A DNA stretch of 11,325 nucleotides from Desulfarculus sp. (GTDB taxonomy: Bacteria > Desulfobacterota > Desulfarculia > Desulfarculales > Desulfarculaceae). Positions within the stretch are counted from its first letter, which is position 1. Every line of letters begins with the position of its first letter. The translations under genes and the position numbers were made by a program. The stretch covers positions 1-11,325 of the forward strand of contig JAIWNN010000095.1 of the NCBI GenBank assembly GCA_020216805.1. The letters are read 5' to 3'. Below, in pieces: positions 1 to 5,229 of the stretch. The notes under the pieces are model-generated. The model ran no database searches. It saw nothing but the letters and a program-made list of their open reading frames with translations, and was not told where the DNA came from.

Positions 1-95
1 TGCCCGCCCTGGGCCTGGCTGGCTACCTGGTCAGCGGGGTGGTGGGCCTTTGGCTGGTCTGGAGCATCTTCCGCTCCGGGGGAGGGAGGTTTTAG
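1..95 (+). CDS. C-terminal fragment of a membrane protein (possibly AarF/UbiB-type kinase)
   Basis: Only the last 30 codons are present, read from base 3 to a TAG at 93-95; the gene begins upstream of the window. The visible tail is one hydrophobic helix rich in Gly, Leu, Val and Trp, followed by a short basic end (IFRSGGGRF). AarF/UbiB/ABC1 kinases often end in a similar glycine- and tryptophan-containing helix with an Arg-Ser-Gly tail, so that family is my best guess. The fragment is too short to decide, and any protein ending in a membrane anchor would fit. Confidence 0.5.
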   Translation, partial: PALGLAGYLVSGVVGLWLVWSIFRSGGGRF

Positions 96-156
96 CCAGA
101 GCCTGGCCCTTGGCCCCGCCATCCGCTGGCCTGGATTTGTGCGTTTTGGGCGGTTG

Positions 157-212
157 TTAAGGAACGCCTGTCCCCTCGCCAGCTTGACTTATCCTTAAGC
201 CCCTGCTATCGT
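157..212 (+). promoter_or_regulatory. Sigma-70 promoter of the LysR gene with a TTAAGGA inverted repeat
   Basis: A -35 box TTGACT (184-189) lies 17 bases from a -10 box TATCGT (207-212), placing a start near 219 and leaving about 30 bases before the ATG at 250. TTAAGGA (157-163) and TCCTTAA (192-198) form an inverted repeat with a 28-base spacer, and its right arm sits between the two boxes. LysR regulators commonly bind dyads over their own promoters, so autoregulation is plausible but inferred. Confidence 0.55.
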
Positions 213-249
213 CACCCATCGAGAACGGCTATATCAACCCGGAGGCAGC

Positions 250-1185
250 ATGGACCTGCGCCGCCTGCAAGTCTTCGCCAAGGTCTACGAACGCCGCTCC
301 TTCTCCCGCGCCGCCGACGAGGTCCTGCTCAGCCAGCCCACGGTCAGCGGCCACATCAAGACCCTCGAGGAGGAGCTGGGCGTCCGACTCTTCGACCGCC
401 TGGGGCGCGAGATCATGCCCACCCGGGCGGCCGAGCTGCTCTACGAGCACGCCACCCGCATCCTGGACATGGTCGAGCAGGCCCAGCGGGCGGTGGACGC
501 CTTCCTGGGACGGCTCAAGGGCCAACTCCTGGTGGGCGGCTCCACCATCCCCGGCCAATATGTTCTGCCCGAGTTCATCGGTCGTTTCCGCCTGTTGCAT
601 CCCGAGGTCAGCGTGGTGCTCAACATCGGCGACACCAGCGAGATCACCGAGAAGGTCCTGCACGGCGACCTGGAGTTGGGCATCGTGGGCGCGGCCCTGG
701 ACGAGGACCGCCTGGCCTTCACCCCCCTGATGGACGACCAGGTGGTCCTGGCCGCCTGGCCGGGACACCGCCTGGCCGGCCGTCGTCTCACCCCCCAGGA
801 TCTCCTGGAGACCCCGGTGGTCCTGCGCGAGCCGGGCAGCGGCACCCGGATGGCCCTGGCCAAGGCCCTGCGCAAGGCCAGCCTGGAGCTCAAGGACCTC
901 AACGTCGCCGCCCAGATGGGCTCCACCATGGCCGTGCTCCAGGCGGTGCGGGCCCAGGTGGGGGTGGGCGTCATCAGTCGCCTGGCCCTGGCCGACGACC
1001 TGGCCGCCGGCCGGGTGGTGGAGCTGGACCTGACCGGCCTGGACCTGGTCCGCCAGTTCTATCTCGTCACCCGCAAGCGCCGCAGCCACTCCCCGGCCGC
1101 CCAGGCCTTCATGGCCCTTTGCCTGGCCGACCTCAACGCCCCGCCGGTCAGCCTCGGGCCGGCCCAACCCGCCGCCCAGGTCTGA
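250..1185 (+). CDS. LysR-family transcriptional regulator, probably selenium-metabolism-associated
   Basis: This 311-residue protein has the full LysR layout and usual length. The N-terminal winged helix-turn-helix (about 1-60, with SFSRAADEVLLSQPTVSGHI as recognition core) is followed by a linker helix and a periplasmic-binding-protein-like effector domain (about 88-295, beginning near GQLLVGGSTIPGQYVLPEF). That stretch resembles CysB/CysL-type members and, from memory, the LysR subgroup annotated as selenium-metabolism-associated. The nearby selD supports this. The start is set by ATG 250 with GGAGG at 241-245. The stop at 1183-1185 is three bases before the GTG of the HAD gene, so the two are co-transcribed. 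The inducer is unknown; it may sense a selenium or sulfur compound, and selD is the obvious candidate target. The LysR assignment is firm, the selenium role inferred. Confidence 0.93.
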   Translation: MDLRRLQVFAKVYERRSFSRAADEVLLSQPTVSGHIKTLEEELGVRLFDRLGREIMPTRAAELLYEHATRILDMVEQAQRAVDAFLGRLKGQLLVGGSTIPGQYVLPEFIGRFRLLHPEVSVVLNIGDTSEITEKVLHGDLELGIVGAALDEDRLAFTPLMDDQVVLAAWPGHRLAGRRLTPQDLLETPVVLREPGSGTRMALAKALRKASLELKDLNVAAQMGSTMAVLQAVRAQVGVGVISRLALADDLAAGRVVELDLTGLDLVRQFYLVTRKRRSHSPAAQAFMALCLADLNAPPVSLGPAQPAAQV

Positions 1186-1188
1186 GCC

Positions 1189-1659
1189 GTGGCCTTGGTC
1201 ATCGACATCCCCGGCTTCAAGCGCCTGGAGCTCGCGCACCTGGTCCTGGACCTCAACGGCACCCTGGCCAGGGACGGCCAGCTCCTAGGCGGGGTGCGCC
1301 CGGCCCTCATGCGCCTGGCCCAAAGCCTCAGCGTCCGGGTGGTCACCGCCGACACCTTCGGAACCGCCCGGGCCCTCTTCCCTCCGCCGTTGCTGGTCGC
1401 GGTCCTCACCCCGGGCGGCGAGGGCGAGCAGAAGCGCGACCTGGTCCTCTCCCTGGGCGCCGAACGGACCGCGGCCATGGGCAACGGGGCCAACGATGCC
1501 CTGATGCTCTCCGCCGCCGGCCTGGCCGTGGCCGTCATCGGCCCCGAGGGCGCGGCCATCAGCGCCATCCAGGCCGCCCACCTGGCCGTCACCGATCCCC
1601 TGGCCGCCCTGGAGCTCCTCCTCCATCCCAAGCGCCTCATCGCCACCCTGCGCCGGTAA
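1189..1659 (+). CDS. Small HAD-superfamily protein (soluble P-type ATPase-like, COG4087 type)
   Basis: The 156-residue protein is a cap-less HAD fold. Motif I is DLNGT (21-25) with nucleophile Asp21. Motif II Thr53 lies in VVTAD, the motif III Lys is probably Lys82, and motif IV is GNGANDALML (98-107). Asn replaces the second Asp of the phosphatase DxDxT signature. P-type ATPases also lack that Asp (DKTGT), and the 'soluble P-type ATPase' HAD group I recall has a similar DxNGTLA, so this is probably a family trait, not damage. It starts at GTG 1189, so that IDIPG comes at the N-terminus as in relatives; no strong ribosome site is visible, suggesting coupling to the LysR gene. The substrate is unknown. 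Its place between a selenium-type LysR and selD suggests a role in that pathway, but this is context only. Confidence 0.85.
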   Translation: MALVIDIPGFKRLELAHLVLDLNGTLARDGQLLGGVRPALMRLAQSLSVRVVTADTFGTARALFPPPLLVAVLTPGGEGEQKRDLVLSLGAERTAAMGNGANDALMLSAAGLAVAVIGPEGAAISAIQAAHLAVTDPLAALELLLHPKRLIATLRR

Positions 1660-1689
1660 GAGGGAGACGGGGGAAGGGAAAGAGAGCGC

Positions 1690-1750
1690 GGGGGAAACCT
1701 TTTTGGCGCCCAAAAAGGTTTCCCCCCCGCCCCCTTCCAAAAAGGCGGGG
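1690..1750 (+). repeat. Dispersed palindromic element, copy 1 (17-bp hairpin plus C-rich tail)
   Basis: A perfect 17-base-pair stem (1690-1706 with 1710-1726, loop CGC) is followed by a C-rich tail ending in CCCCCTTCCAAAAAGGC. The tail can form a second hairpin (1725-1731 with 1744-1750) that competes for the base of the first. The same hairpin-plus-tail layout recurs at 9392-9446 and, inverted, at 9568-9623. It lies 30 bases after the HAD stop codon. There is no U-run after the stem, so it is not a textbook terminator, though it may end or process the transcript. Confidence 0.8.
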
Positions 1751-1825
1751 TATGATTGGGGAGGCGAAGGGCGCCGGCCCTGGGCCTGGGGCAGAGGCCT
1801 GGAATCCGCTATCATGCTTGGTAGG

Positions 1826-1845
1826 GGCGGGGTTCAGCCCCCGCC
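1826..1845 (+). promoter_or_regulatory. GC-rich hairpin upstream of selD
   Basis: GGCGGGG (1826-1832) pairs with CCCCGCC (1839-1845) across a six-base loop, ending 15 bases before the selD ribosome site. It may be a leader structure or a separate short repeat. A TATCAT at 1810-1815 could be a -10 box, but no convincing -35 box lies at the right distance. Confidence 0.35.
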
Positions 1846-1873
1846 GTGCCGCTATCGGCAAGGGAGAAGACGC

Positions 1874-2917
1874 ATGGGCGAGGAGATCAAGCTGGCCGAG
1901 AAGGCCCGCGCCGCCGGCTGAGCCGCCAAGATCGGGCCGGGGGACCTGGCCCTGATCCTGGCCGGGCTGCCCAAGGAGCGGGACCCGCGGCTGTTGGTCG
2001 GCGCGGACACCGCCGACGACGCCGGGGTCTACCTGCTGACGCCCGAGCTCGCCCTGATCCAGACCGTGGACTTCTTCACCCCCATCGTCAATGATCCCCA
2101 CCTGTTCGGCCAGATCGCGGCCACCAACGCCCTGTCGGACGTCTACGCCATGGGCGGCCGACCGCTGACCGCCATGAACGTCTGTTGCTTTCCGGTGAAA
2201 GACCTGCCGCCCGAGGTCTTCCGCGAGATCCTGCGCGGCGGCCTGGAGAAGGTCCACCAGGCCGGGGCGGTGCTGGCCGGCGGGCACTCGGTGGAGGACC
2301 CGGAGCTGAAGTACGGTCTGTCGGTCACCGGCGTCGTCCACCCCGACAAGCTGATAACCAACGCCGGCCTCAGGTCCGGCCAGATCCTGGTGCTGACCAA
2401 GCCCCTGGGCACCGGGGTCATCGCCACCGCCTTGAAGGCCGGTCTGGCCTCGGCCGCCGGGGTGGCCCAGGCGGTGGAGCTGATGACCACCCTCAACGCC
2501 GGCGCGGCCGAGGTCATGGCCGAAAACGGCGTCACCGGGGCCACCGACATCACCGGCTTCGGCCTCTTGGGCCACGCCCTGGAGCTGGCCCGCGCCTCGG
2601 GCCTGGGTTTGGAGATCGTGGCCGGCGCGGTGCCGATCCTCGGCGAGGCGCGCGAGATGGCCGCCATGGGCCTGGTGCCCCTGGGCAGCCACGCCAACCG
2701 GGGCTTCTGCGAGCGCTCCCTGATCATCGAGGGCGCGGCCGACGCCATTCTGCTGGACCTGTTGGCCGACGCCCAGACCTCCGGCGGTATGCTGATGGGC
2801 CTGGACCCCGACCGGGTGGATCCCGCCCTGGCCGGTCTGCGCGCCCGGGGGCTCGCCCCGGCGGTCATCGGCCGGGCCGGAGTGGGGCCCGCCGGCAGCC
2901 TGAGCTTGCGCTTCTAA
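1874..2917 (+). CDS. selD: Selenide, water dikinase SelD containing selenocysteine at residue 16
   Basis: SelD makes selenophosphate from selenide and ATP, the selenium donor for selenocysteine tRNA and selenouridine synthesis. Read from ATG 1874 (AGGGAG at 1861-1866, seven-base spacing) the frame gives AAGUAAKIGPGDL, with UGA at 1919-1921 as codon 16, where family members carry catalytic Cys or Sec (Cys17 in E. coli), three residues before the essential Lys (here Lys19). The full length is then 347 residues, normal for the family. Later motifs include GADTADDAG (43-51), NALSDVYAMGG (85-95), AGGHSVEDPELKYG (135-148) and, near the end, TSGGML. A caller treating UGA as stop would start at TTG 1994 and lose the catalytic residue. 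The first 15 codons match SelD and the frame is intact on both sides, so a nonsense mutation is unlikely. The product would need SelA or SelB-type machinery encoded elsewhere. Confidence 0.95.
1931..1956 (+). promoter_or_regulatory. Putative bacterial SECIS hairpin for the selD UGA
   Basis: ATCGGGCC (1931-1938) pairs with GGCCCTGAT (1948-1956) as eight base pairs including one G-U, with one bulged C. The nine-base G-rich loop GGGGGACCT begins 18 bases after the UGA at 1919-1921. Bacterial SECIS elements lie within the coding sequence just after the UGA, with a guanine-containing apical loop about this far away, as SelB requires. The structure was folded by eye. Confidence 0.6.
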
Positions 2918-3008
2918 CCCCCAGCCCGCGTTAAGCGCGGCCGTTACCCGCGGCGTTAAGGGGATGAACGGCCTTACGTATTTCCCACGAAACCAATGGT
3001 ATAACGGT

Positions 3009-3125
3009 GCGAAATATCCATCCATGTTGCCCGGCGGGGGGGTGGATTTTTCGCGCCATCGCCCTGGACTTGGTCCGGGCGGTGGGGGCTATCGGCCATG
3101 GACCATGGGGGGATGGCCGCATAGC
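3009..3125 (+). promoter_or_regulatory. Two dyads upstream of the first sigma-54 promoter (possible activator sites)
   Basis: The first dyad pairs GCGAAATATCCA (3009-3020) with TGGATTTTTCGC (3043-3054), 11 of 12 positions matching. The second pairs GCTATCGGCCAT (3088-3099) with 3113-3125, with a small internal mismatch. They lie about 80-125 and 10-45 bases upstream of the -24 element, the range in which sigma-54 activators and bending proteins bind. No gene is supported between the selD stop and 3204; the short ORFs there have no recognisable features. Function is inferred from position. Confidence 0.4.
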
Positions 3126-3132
3126 TCGCGCC

Positions 3133-3148
3133 TGGCACGGGAGTTGCT
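3133..3148 (+). promoter_or_regulatory. Sigma-54 (-24/-12) promoter of the DxNxDG-repeat gene
   Basis: TGGCACGGGAGTTGCT matches the consensus TGGCAC-N5-TTGCW, with GG and GC doublets exactly 12 bases apart. Transcription would start near 3159, giving a 45-base leader before ATG 3204. Use of RpoN implies that an ATP-dependent enhancer-binding protein is needed. Confidence 0.85.
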
Positions 3149-3203
3149 TGACCAATCCGGGGAATGCCCCGCACCAGAATGCAAACATTAACGGAGTGGT
3201 TAC

Positions 3204-3581
3204 ATGCGTGGGAAACTGACGGTCGCGTTGGCGGCGGCCTTCCTGCTGATCTCGGTCGGAGCGGGCCTGGCCGCCGGTCCGGGGCCTCTGCTGGACCCGA
3301 CCCAGGCCGGGCCCTATCACCAGGACCTGAACCAGGATGGCATCGCCGACTGGGTGCAGAACCAACAGCAGTGGATGAACGCCACCCAGGGCCAGTATGG
3401 GGCCTGGGCCGACCTGAACGGCGACGGCATCCACGACTGGTGGCAGAACCAGGGTCAGTGGATGCAGGCCACCGGCGGCGCGTTCGGCGCCTGGGTCGAC
3501 GCCAATGGCGACGGTATCTGCGACAACTTCGCGCTGCGACCCCAGGATGGAACTGGCAACGGCTATAAGGGCGGACACTAG
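3204..3581 (+). CDS. Small exported protein with three DxNxDGxxD (EF-hand/dockerin-like) loops
   Basis: This 125-residue protein begins with a clear signal peptide (positive MRGK, hydrophobic core to about 20, likely cleavage after GLAA near 24). The mature part contains three calcium-loop-like motifs: DLNQDGIAD (41-49), DLNGDGIHD (70-78) and DANGDGICD (99-107). They are exactly 29 residues apart. The first two repeats continue with W-x-QNQ-x-QWM-x-AT-x-G and end in GAW, giving a Trp-, Gln- and Asn-rich linker; the third is cut short. Such loops bind calcium in dockerins and related secreted proteins. A single Cys (106) lies in the last loop. ATG 3204 has GGAG at 3193-3196. It is a single gene from a sigma-54 promoter ending at a strong terminator. 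I do not recognise a named family; a periplasmic or surface calcium-binding role is inferred. Confidence 0.88.
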   Translation: MRGKLTVALAAAFLLISVGAGLAAGPGPLLDPTQAGPYHQDLNQDGIADWVQNQQQWMNATQGQYGAWADLNGDGIHDWWQNQGQWMQATGGAFGAWVDANGDGICDNFALRPQDGTGNGYKGGH

Positions 3582-3604
3582 CGGACCCGCTTTCCAGACC
3601 GGCG

Positions 3605-3641
3605 GCGGCCCGGAGGGTTTCCCTCCGGGCCGCGTGTTTTT
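3605..3641 (+). terminator. Intrinsic terminator after the DxNxDG-repeat gene
   Basis: A perfect 13-base-pair stem (3605-3617 with 3621-3633, loop TTT) is followed by GTGTTTTT. Its arms share the core GCGGCCCGGAGG with the terminator of the next sigma-54 gene. Confidence 0.9.
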
Positions 3642-3659
3642 GACCCAGGCGCCAGGCGG

Positions 3660-3747
3660 GGTGCGAATTGTTTTTTCACCTCCAGCGGTTCATGGCGGCG
3701 GGGTGCGACGGCATAACCACACGTCCATCGGGCATTACTGGCGCCAG
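3660..3747 (+). promoter_or_regulatory. Repeated GGTGCGA sites and dyads upstream of the second sigma-54 promoter
   Basis: GGTGCGAA begins an inverted repeat at 3660-3680 (GGTGnnAA N5 TTnnCACC). GGTGCGA recurs at 3702-3708, 42 bases on, and CTGGCGCCAG at 3738-3747 is a perfect palindrome. GGTGCGAA also lies at 3006-3013 before the first sigma-54 promoter. These could be binding sites of a shared activator; this is inference from position and repetition. Confidence 0.35.
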
Positions 3748-3756
3748 AATCCGTTT

Positions 3757-3772
3757 TGGCACACCCAATGCT
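3757..3772 (+). promoter_or_regulatory. Sigma-54 (-24/-12) promoter of the proline-rich exported protein gene
   Basis: TGGCACACCCAATGCT keeps the perfect -24 half (TGGCAC), and its GC lies 12 bases on; the -12 half is ATGCT where TTGCT is ideal. The expected start is near 3783, about 45 bases before ATG 3828, the same leader length as the upstream sigma-54 gene. It also argues against the longer ORF starting at 3756, which would cover the promoter. Confidence 0.75.
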
Positions 3773-3827
3773 GTATAGCGCGGCGGAACGCGAACCCCCG
3801 ATCGCCAACCGCAGATGGAGCGCGAAC

Positions 3828-4214
3828 ATGAAAATCAAATATGAAACCCCGTTGGCCTTCGCCTTGGCCTGCCTGCTGCTCTCGGGGGCGGCGGTGCTGG
3901 CCGCCGGCTTGGACGAGATCTTCAACCTCGAGCCGACGGCGCGGTATGCCCATTGGGAGGATCTGGAAGCGGAGCCAGGCCCGGGTCTGCCGGCCGAGCC
4001 GACCTGGCCCCGCGCGTCCCTGCCCGAGCCCAACCCGGCGGCGCTGCTGCTGGCGCCGCCGCAGCTCTTCGGTGGAGGGGCGGGGGGCTTTTTGGCCCCC
4101 GCGCCACCGGATGGCGCGCCCCCCTGGCCGGAGTCCGGCCCCCTCGGCTGGACCCTGGACGGGCTCCTGTTCCCGGTCGAGGACGCGCCGCCCGCCTCGC
4201 CCCTGGGCATCTGA
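3828..4214 (+). CDS. Small exported proline-rich protein of unknown function
   Basis: The 128-residue protein opens with MKIKYETP and a hydrophobic stretch (about 9-25, ending in LAAG), a good Sec signal peptide. The mature part begins LDEIFNLEPTARYAHWEDLE and is then low-complexity, rich in Pro, Ala, Gly and Leu with several acidic residues, and has no Cys after the signal peptide. No domain is recognised. The start at ATG 3828 is chosen because it has GGAG at 3817-3820 and opens directly into the signal peptide; an in-frame ATG at 3756 lies on the sigma-54 promoter. Promoter type, leader length and terminator stem all mirror the gene just upstream, so the two are probably controlled together. 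The protein could be periplasmic or surface-exposed; nothing in the sequence says more. Confidence 0.7.
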   Translation: MKIKYETPLAFALACLLLSGAAVLAAGLDEIFNLEPTARYAHWEDLEAEPGPGLPAEPTWPRASLPEPNPAALLLAPPQLFGGGAGGFLAPAPPDGAPPWPESGPLGWTLDGLLFPVEDAPPASPLGI

Positions 4215-4239
4215 TGAAAACCAGCGTCCGGTCAAAGGC

Positions 4240-4276
4240 GCGGCCCGGAGGCGCACCACCTCCGGGCCGCCGGTTT
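4240..4276 (+). terminator. Intrinsic terminator between convergent genes
   Basis: GCGGCCCGGAGG (4240-4251) pairs perfectly with 4259-4270 across a seven-base loop and is followed on the plus strand by CGGTTTT. On the minus strand the stem follows the PilZ gene stop, but the tail there (GCCTTTGAC) is weaker, so it may serve both directions unequally. Confidence 0.75.
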
Positions 4277-4290
4277 TCGTCCGCCGTGGG

Positions 4291-4974
4291 TTAGGACAGG
4301 GAGCGGGAGACGCCGGCCTCCTCCAGGGTGCGGATGCAGCCTTCCAGCGCGCCCAGGGCCTTGGTGTCCAGCCCCTGGAAGCTGAGGCCGATGGCGGTGA
4401 TGTTGGCGTCTTTCTTGATGTTGCGCACCACCACCGCCAAGATCTCCGGCGGCTCCCCGTTGACGATTCTGGCCTCCACCTCCAAGACGTTGCCGATTTC
4501 CGGGCCGCCGCCCTGGGGCTTGCCGACTCTGCGGGCCGCGAAGCGGCAACCGTTGCGGCTGATGTCCAGGAGAGCGCCGGACAGCCGGTTGTTGGCGGTG
4601 ATCAGGGTGGCGGGGATGTAGCAATCGTAGCGGGGCTCCTTGCGCAGTTCGTTGCGCGAGACCACCCGGGGATAGGAGAGAAAGAGCAGGGGGAAGGGTT
4701 GGTTGATGTGCCCCACCACCGAGGACTGGAACGAGAAGACGGTGCCGGCCCAGAGATAACGGACGATCCCCTGGTTGCCCTCGAAAAACTTGCTTTCCAC
4801 CCCGGAGACCTTGGGGGCGCGGATCACAATGAAGCAGCCCGGCTCCATCCCCACCAGGATGCTCTTGAGCTGGCTCTCCACGCCGTCCAGTTGCAAGAGC
4901 AGGGGGGTGCCCAGCTCCACCTGGAGGCGGTTACCATCGTTTACGTTGGCGATGATCTGTTCAAGGTCGGTCAT
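4291..4974 (-). CDS. PilZ-domain c-di-GMP receptor (YcgR-like flagellar brake type)
   Basis: The 227-residue protein has an N-terminal YcgR-like beta domain (about 15-100) and a C-terminal PilZ domain (about 108-215). Both c-di-GMP-binding signatures are present: RxxxR as RKEPR (111-115) and (D/N)xSxxG as DISRNG (137-142). It should therefore bind c-di-GMP, and relatives slow flagellar motors or affect surface behaviour. No signal peptide or membrane segment is seen, so it is cytosolic. The start is ATG at 4974 because GGGAGG lies eight bases upstream on the minus strand (CCTCCC at 4983-4988); the frame stays open to 5043, but that adds 23 residues unlike the family. It is a single gene, convergent with the exported-protein gene. 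A TCGACA-N17-TATTGT promoter lies upstream. The target is not visible; no flagellar genes are in the window. Confidence 0.9.
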   Translation of the reverse strand: MTDLEQIIANVNDGNRLQVELGTPLLLQLDGVESQLKSILVGMEPGCFIVIRAPKVSGVESKFFEGNQGIVRYLWAGTVFSFQSSVVGHINQPFPLLFLSYPRVVSRNELRKEPRYDCYIPATLITANNRLSGALLDISRNGCRFAARRVGKPQGGGPEIGNVLEVEARIVNGEPPEILAVVVRNIKKDANITAIGLSFQGLDTKALGALEGCIRTLEEAGVSRSLS

Positions 4975-5046
4975 GCGAAGGTCCTCCCAGCTTGTGCATC
5001 GAGGTGGATTACGCTCGGGTGCGGCAGGCAGGACGGCTGACAAGTT

Positions 5047-5133
5047 ACAATAGCATCACGGGTGAAAGTTGTCGAGATTCTTTGTGACTGCTTCGGGAAA
5101 AAATCATAAATACCGGCGCAATGTGTCGAGATT
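5047..5133 (-). promoter_or_regulatory. Sigma-70 promoter of the PilZ gene with a duplicated TCGACA box
   Basis: On the minus strand TCGACA (5070-5075) and TATTGT (5047-5052) are 17 bases apart, with a start near 5040. The ten-base AATCTCGACA around the -35 box recurs at 5124-5133, 54 bases upstream, and both copies follow a CAC-rich stretch. The second copy precedes TATGAT at only 15 bases. The repeat may be a tandem promoter or a regulator site. Confidence 0.5.
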
Positions 5134-5154
5134 AATTCGTGGGAATGTGAATGA

Positions 5155-5214
5155 CGGAAGGGCGTCGTACGACGCCCTTCCGGAGGTGTTTTTATAATCC
5201 TTAGGGATTATTTT
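5155..5214. terminator. Perfect 28-bp palindrome plus an AT-rich hairpin between trpB2 and the PilZ gene
   Basis: Bases 5155-5182 are a perfect palindrome (12-bp stem with a GTAC loop). A second hairpin pairs ATAATCC (5194-5200) with GGATTAT (5205-5211). It lies after trpB2 on the minus strand and probably ends that transcript, but the T-runs (5189-5193 and 5211-5214) are on the plus strand, where no gene is recognised upstream. It is therefore either a bidirectional terminator or the end of an unannotated plus-strand small RNA. Confidence 0.6.
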
Positions 5215-5229
5215 CAGTCACAAATCGGC

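Noticed and set aside
229..1239. Long minus-strand ORF opposite the LysR gene
   Set aside because: It is a GC-driven shadow rich in Gly, Gln, His and Ala with no domain; the plus-strand LysR gene explains the sequence.
1637..3025. 462-codon minus-strand ORF opposite selD
   Set aside because: Its translation is low-complexity Gly/Gln/Ala/His text and it overlaps the palindromic element and the clear selD gene.
1851..3096. GCTATCGGC present both before selD and in the dyad at 3088
   Set aside because: One shared nine-base word in 11 kb of GC-rich DNA, in different structural settings, is probably chance.
2964..3219. Short ORFs between selD and the first exported-protein gene
   Set aside because: They cross dyads and the sigma-54 promoter, lack good ribosome sites and show no protein features.
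3756..3827. Longer N-terminus for the proline-rich exported protein
   Set aside because: It would cover the sigma-54 promoter and put 24 residues before a good signal peptide; ATG 3828 has its own ribosome site.
4291..5043. Start of the PilZ gene at 5043
   Set aside because: The ATG at 4974 has a good ribosome site and fits the family; the earlier start would lie at or just upstream of the predicted transcription start.
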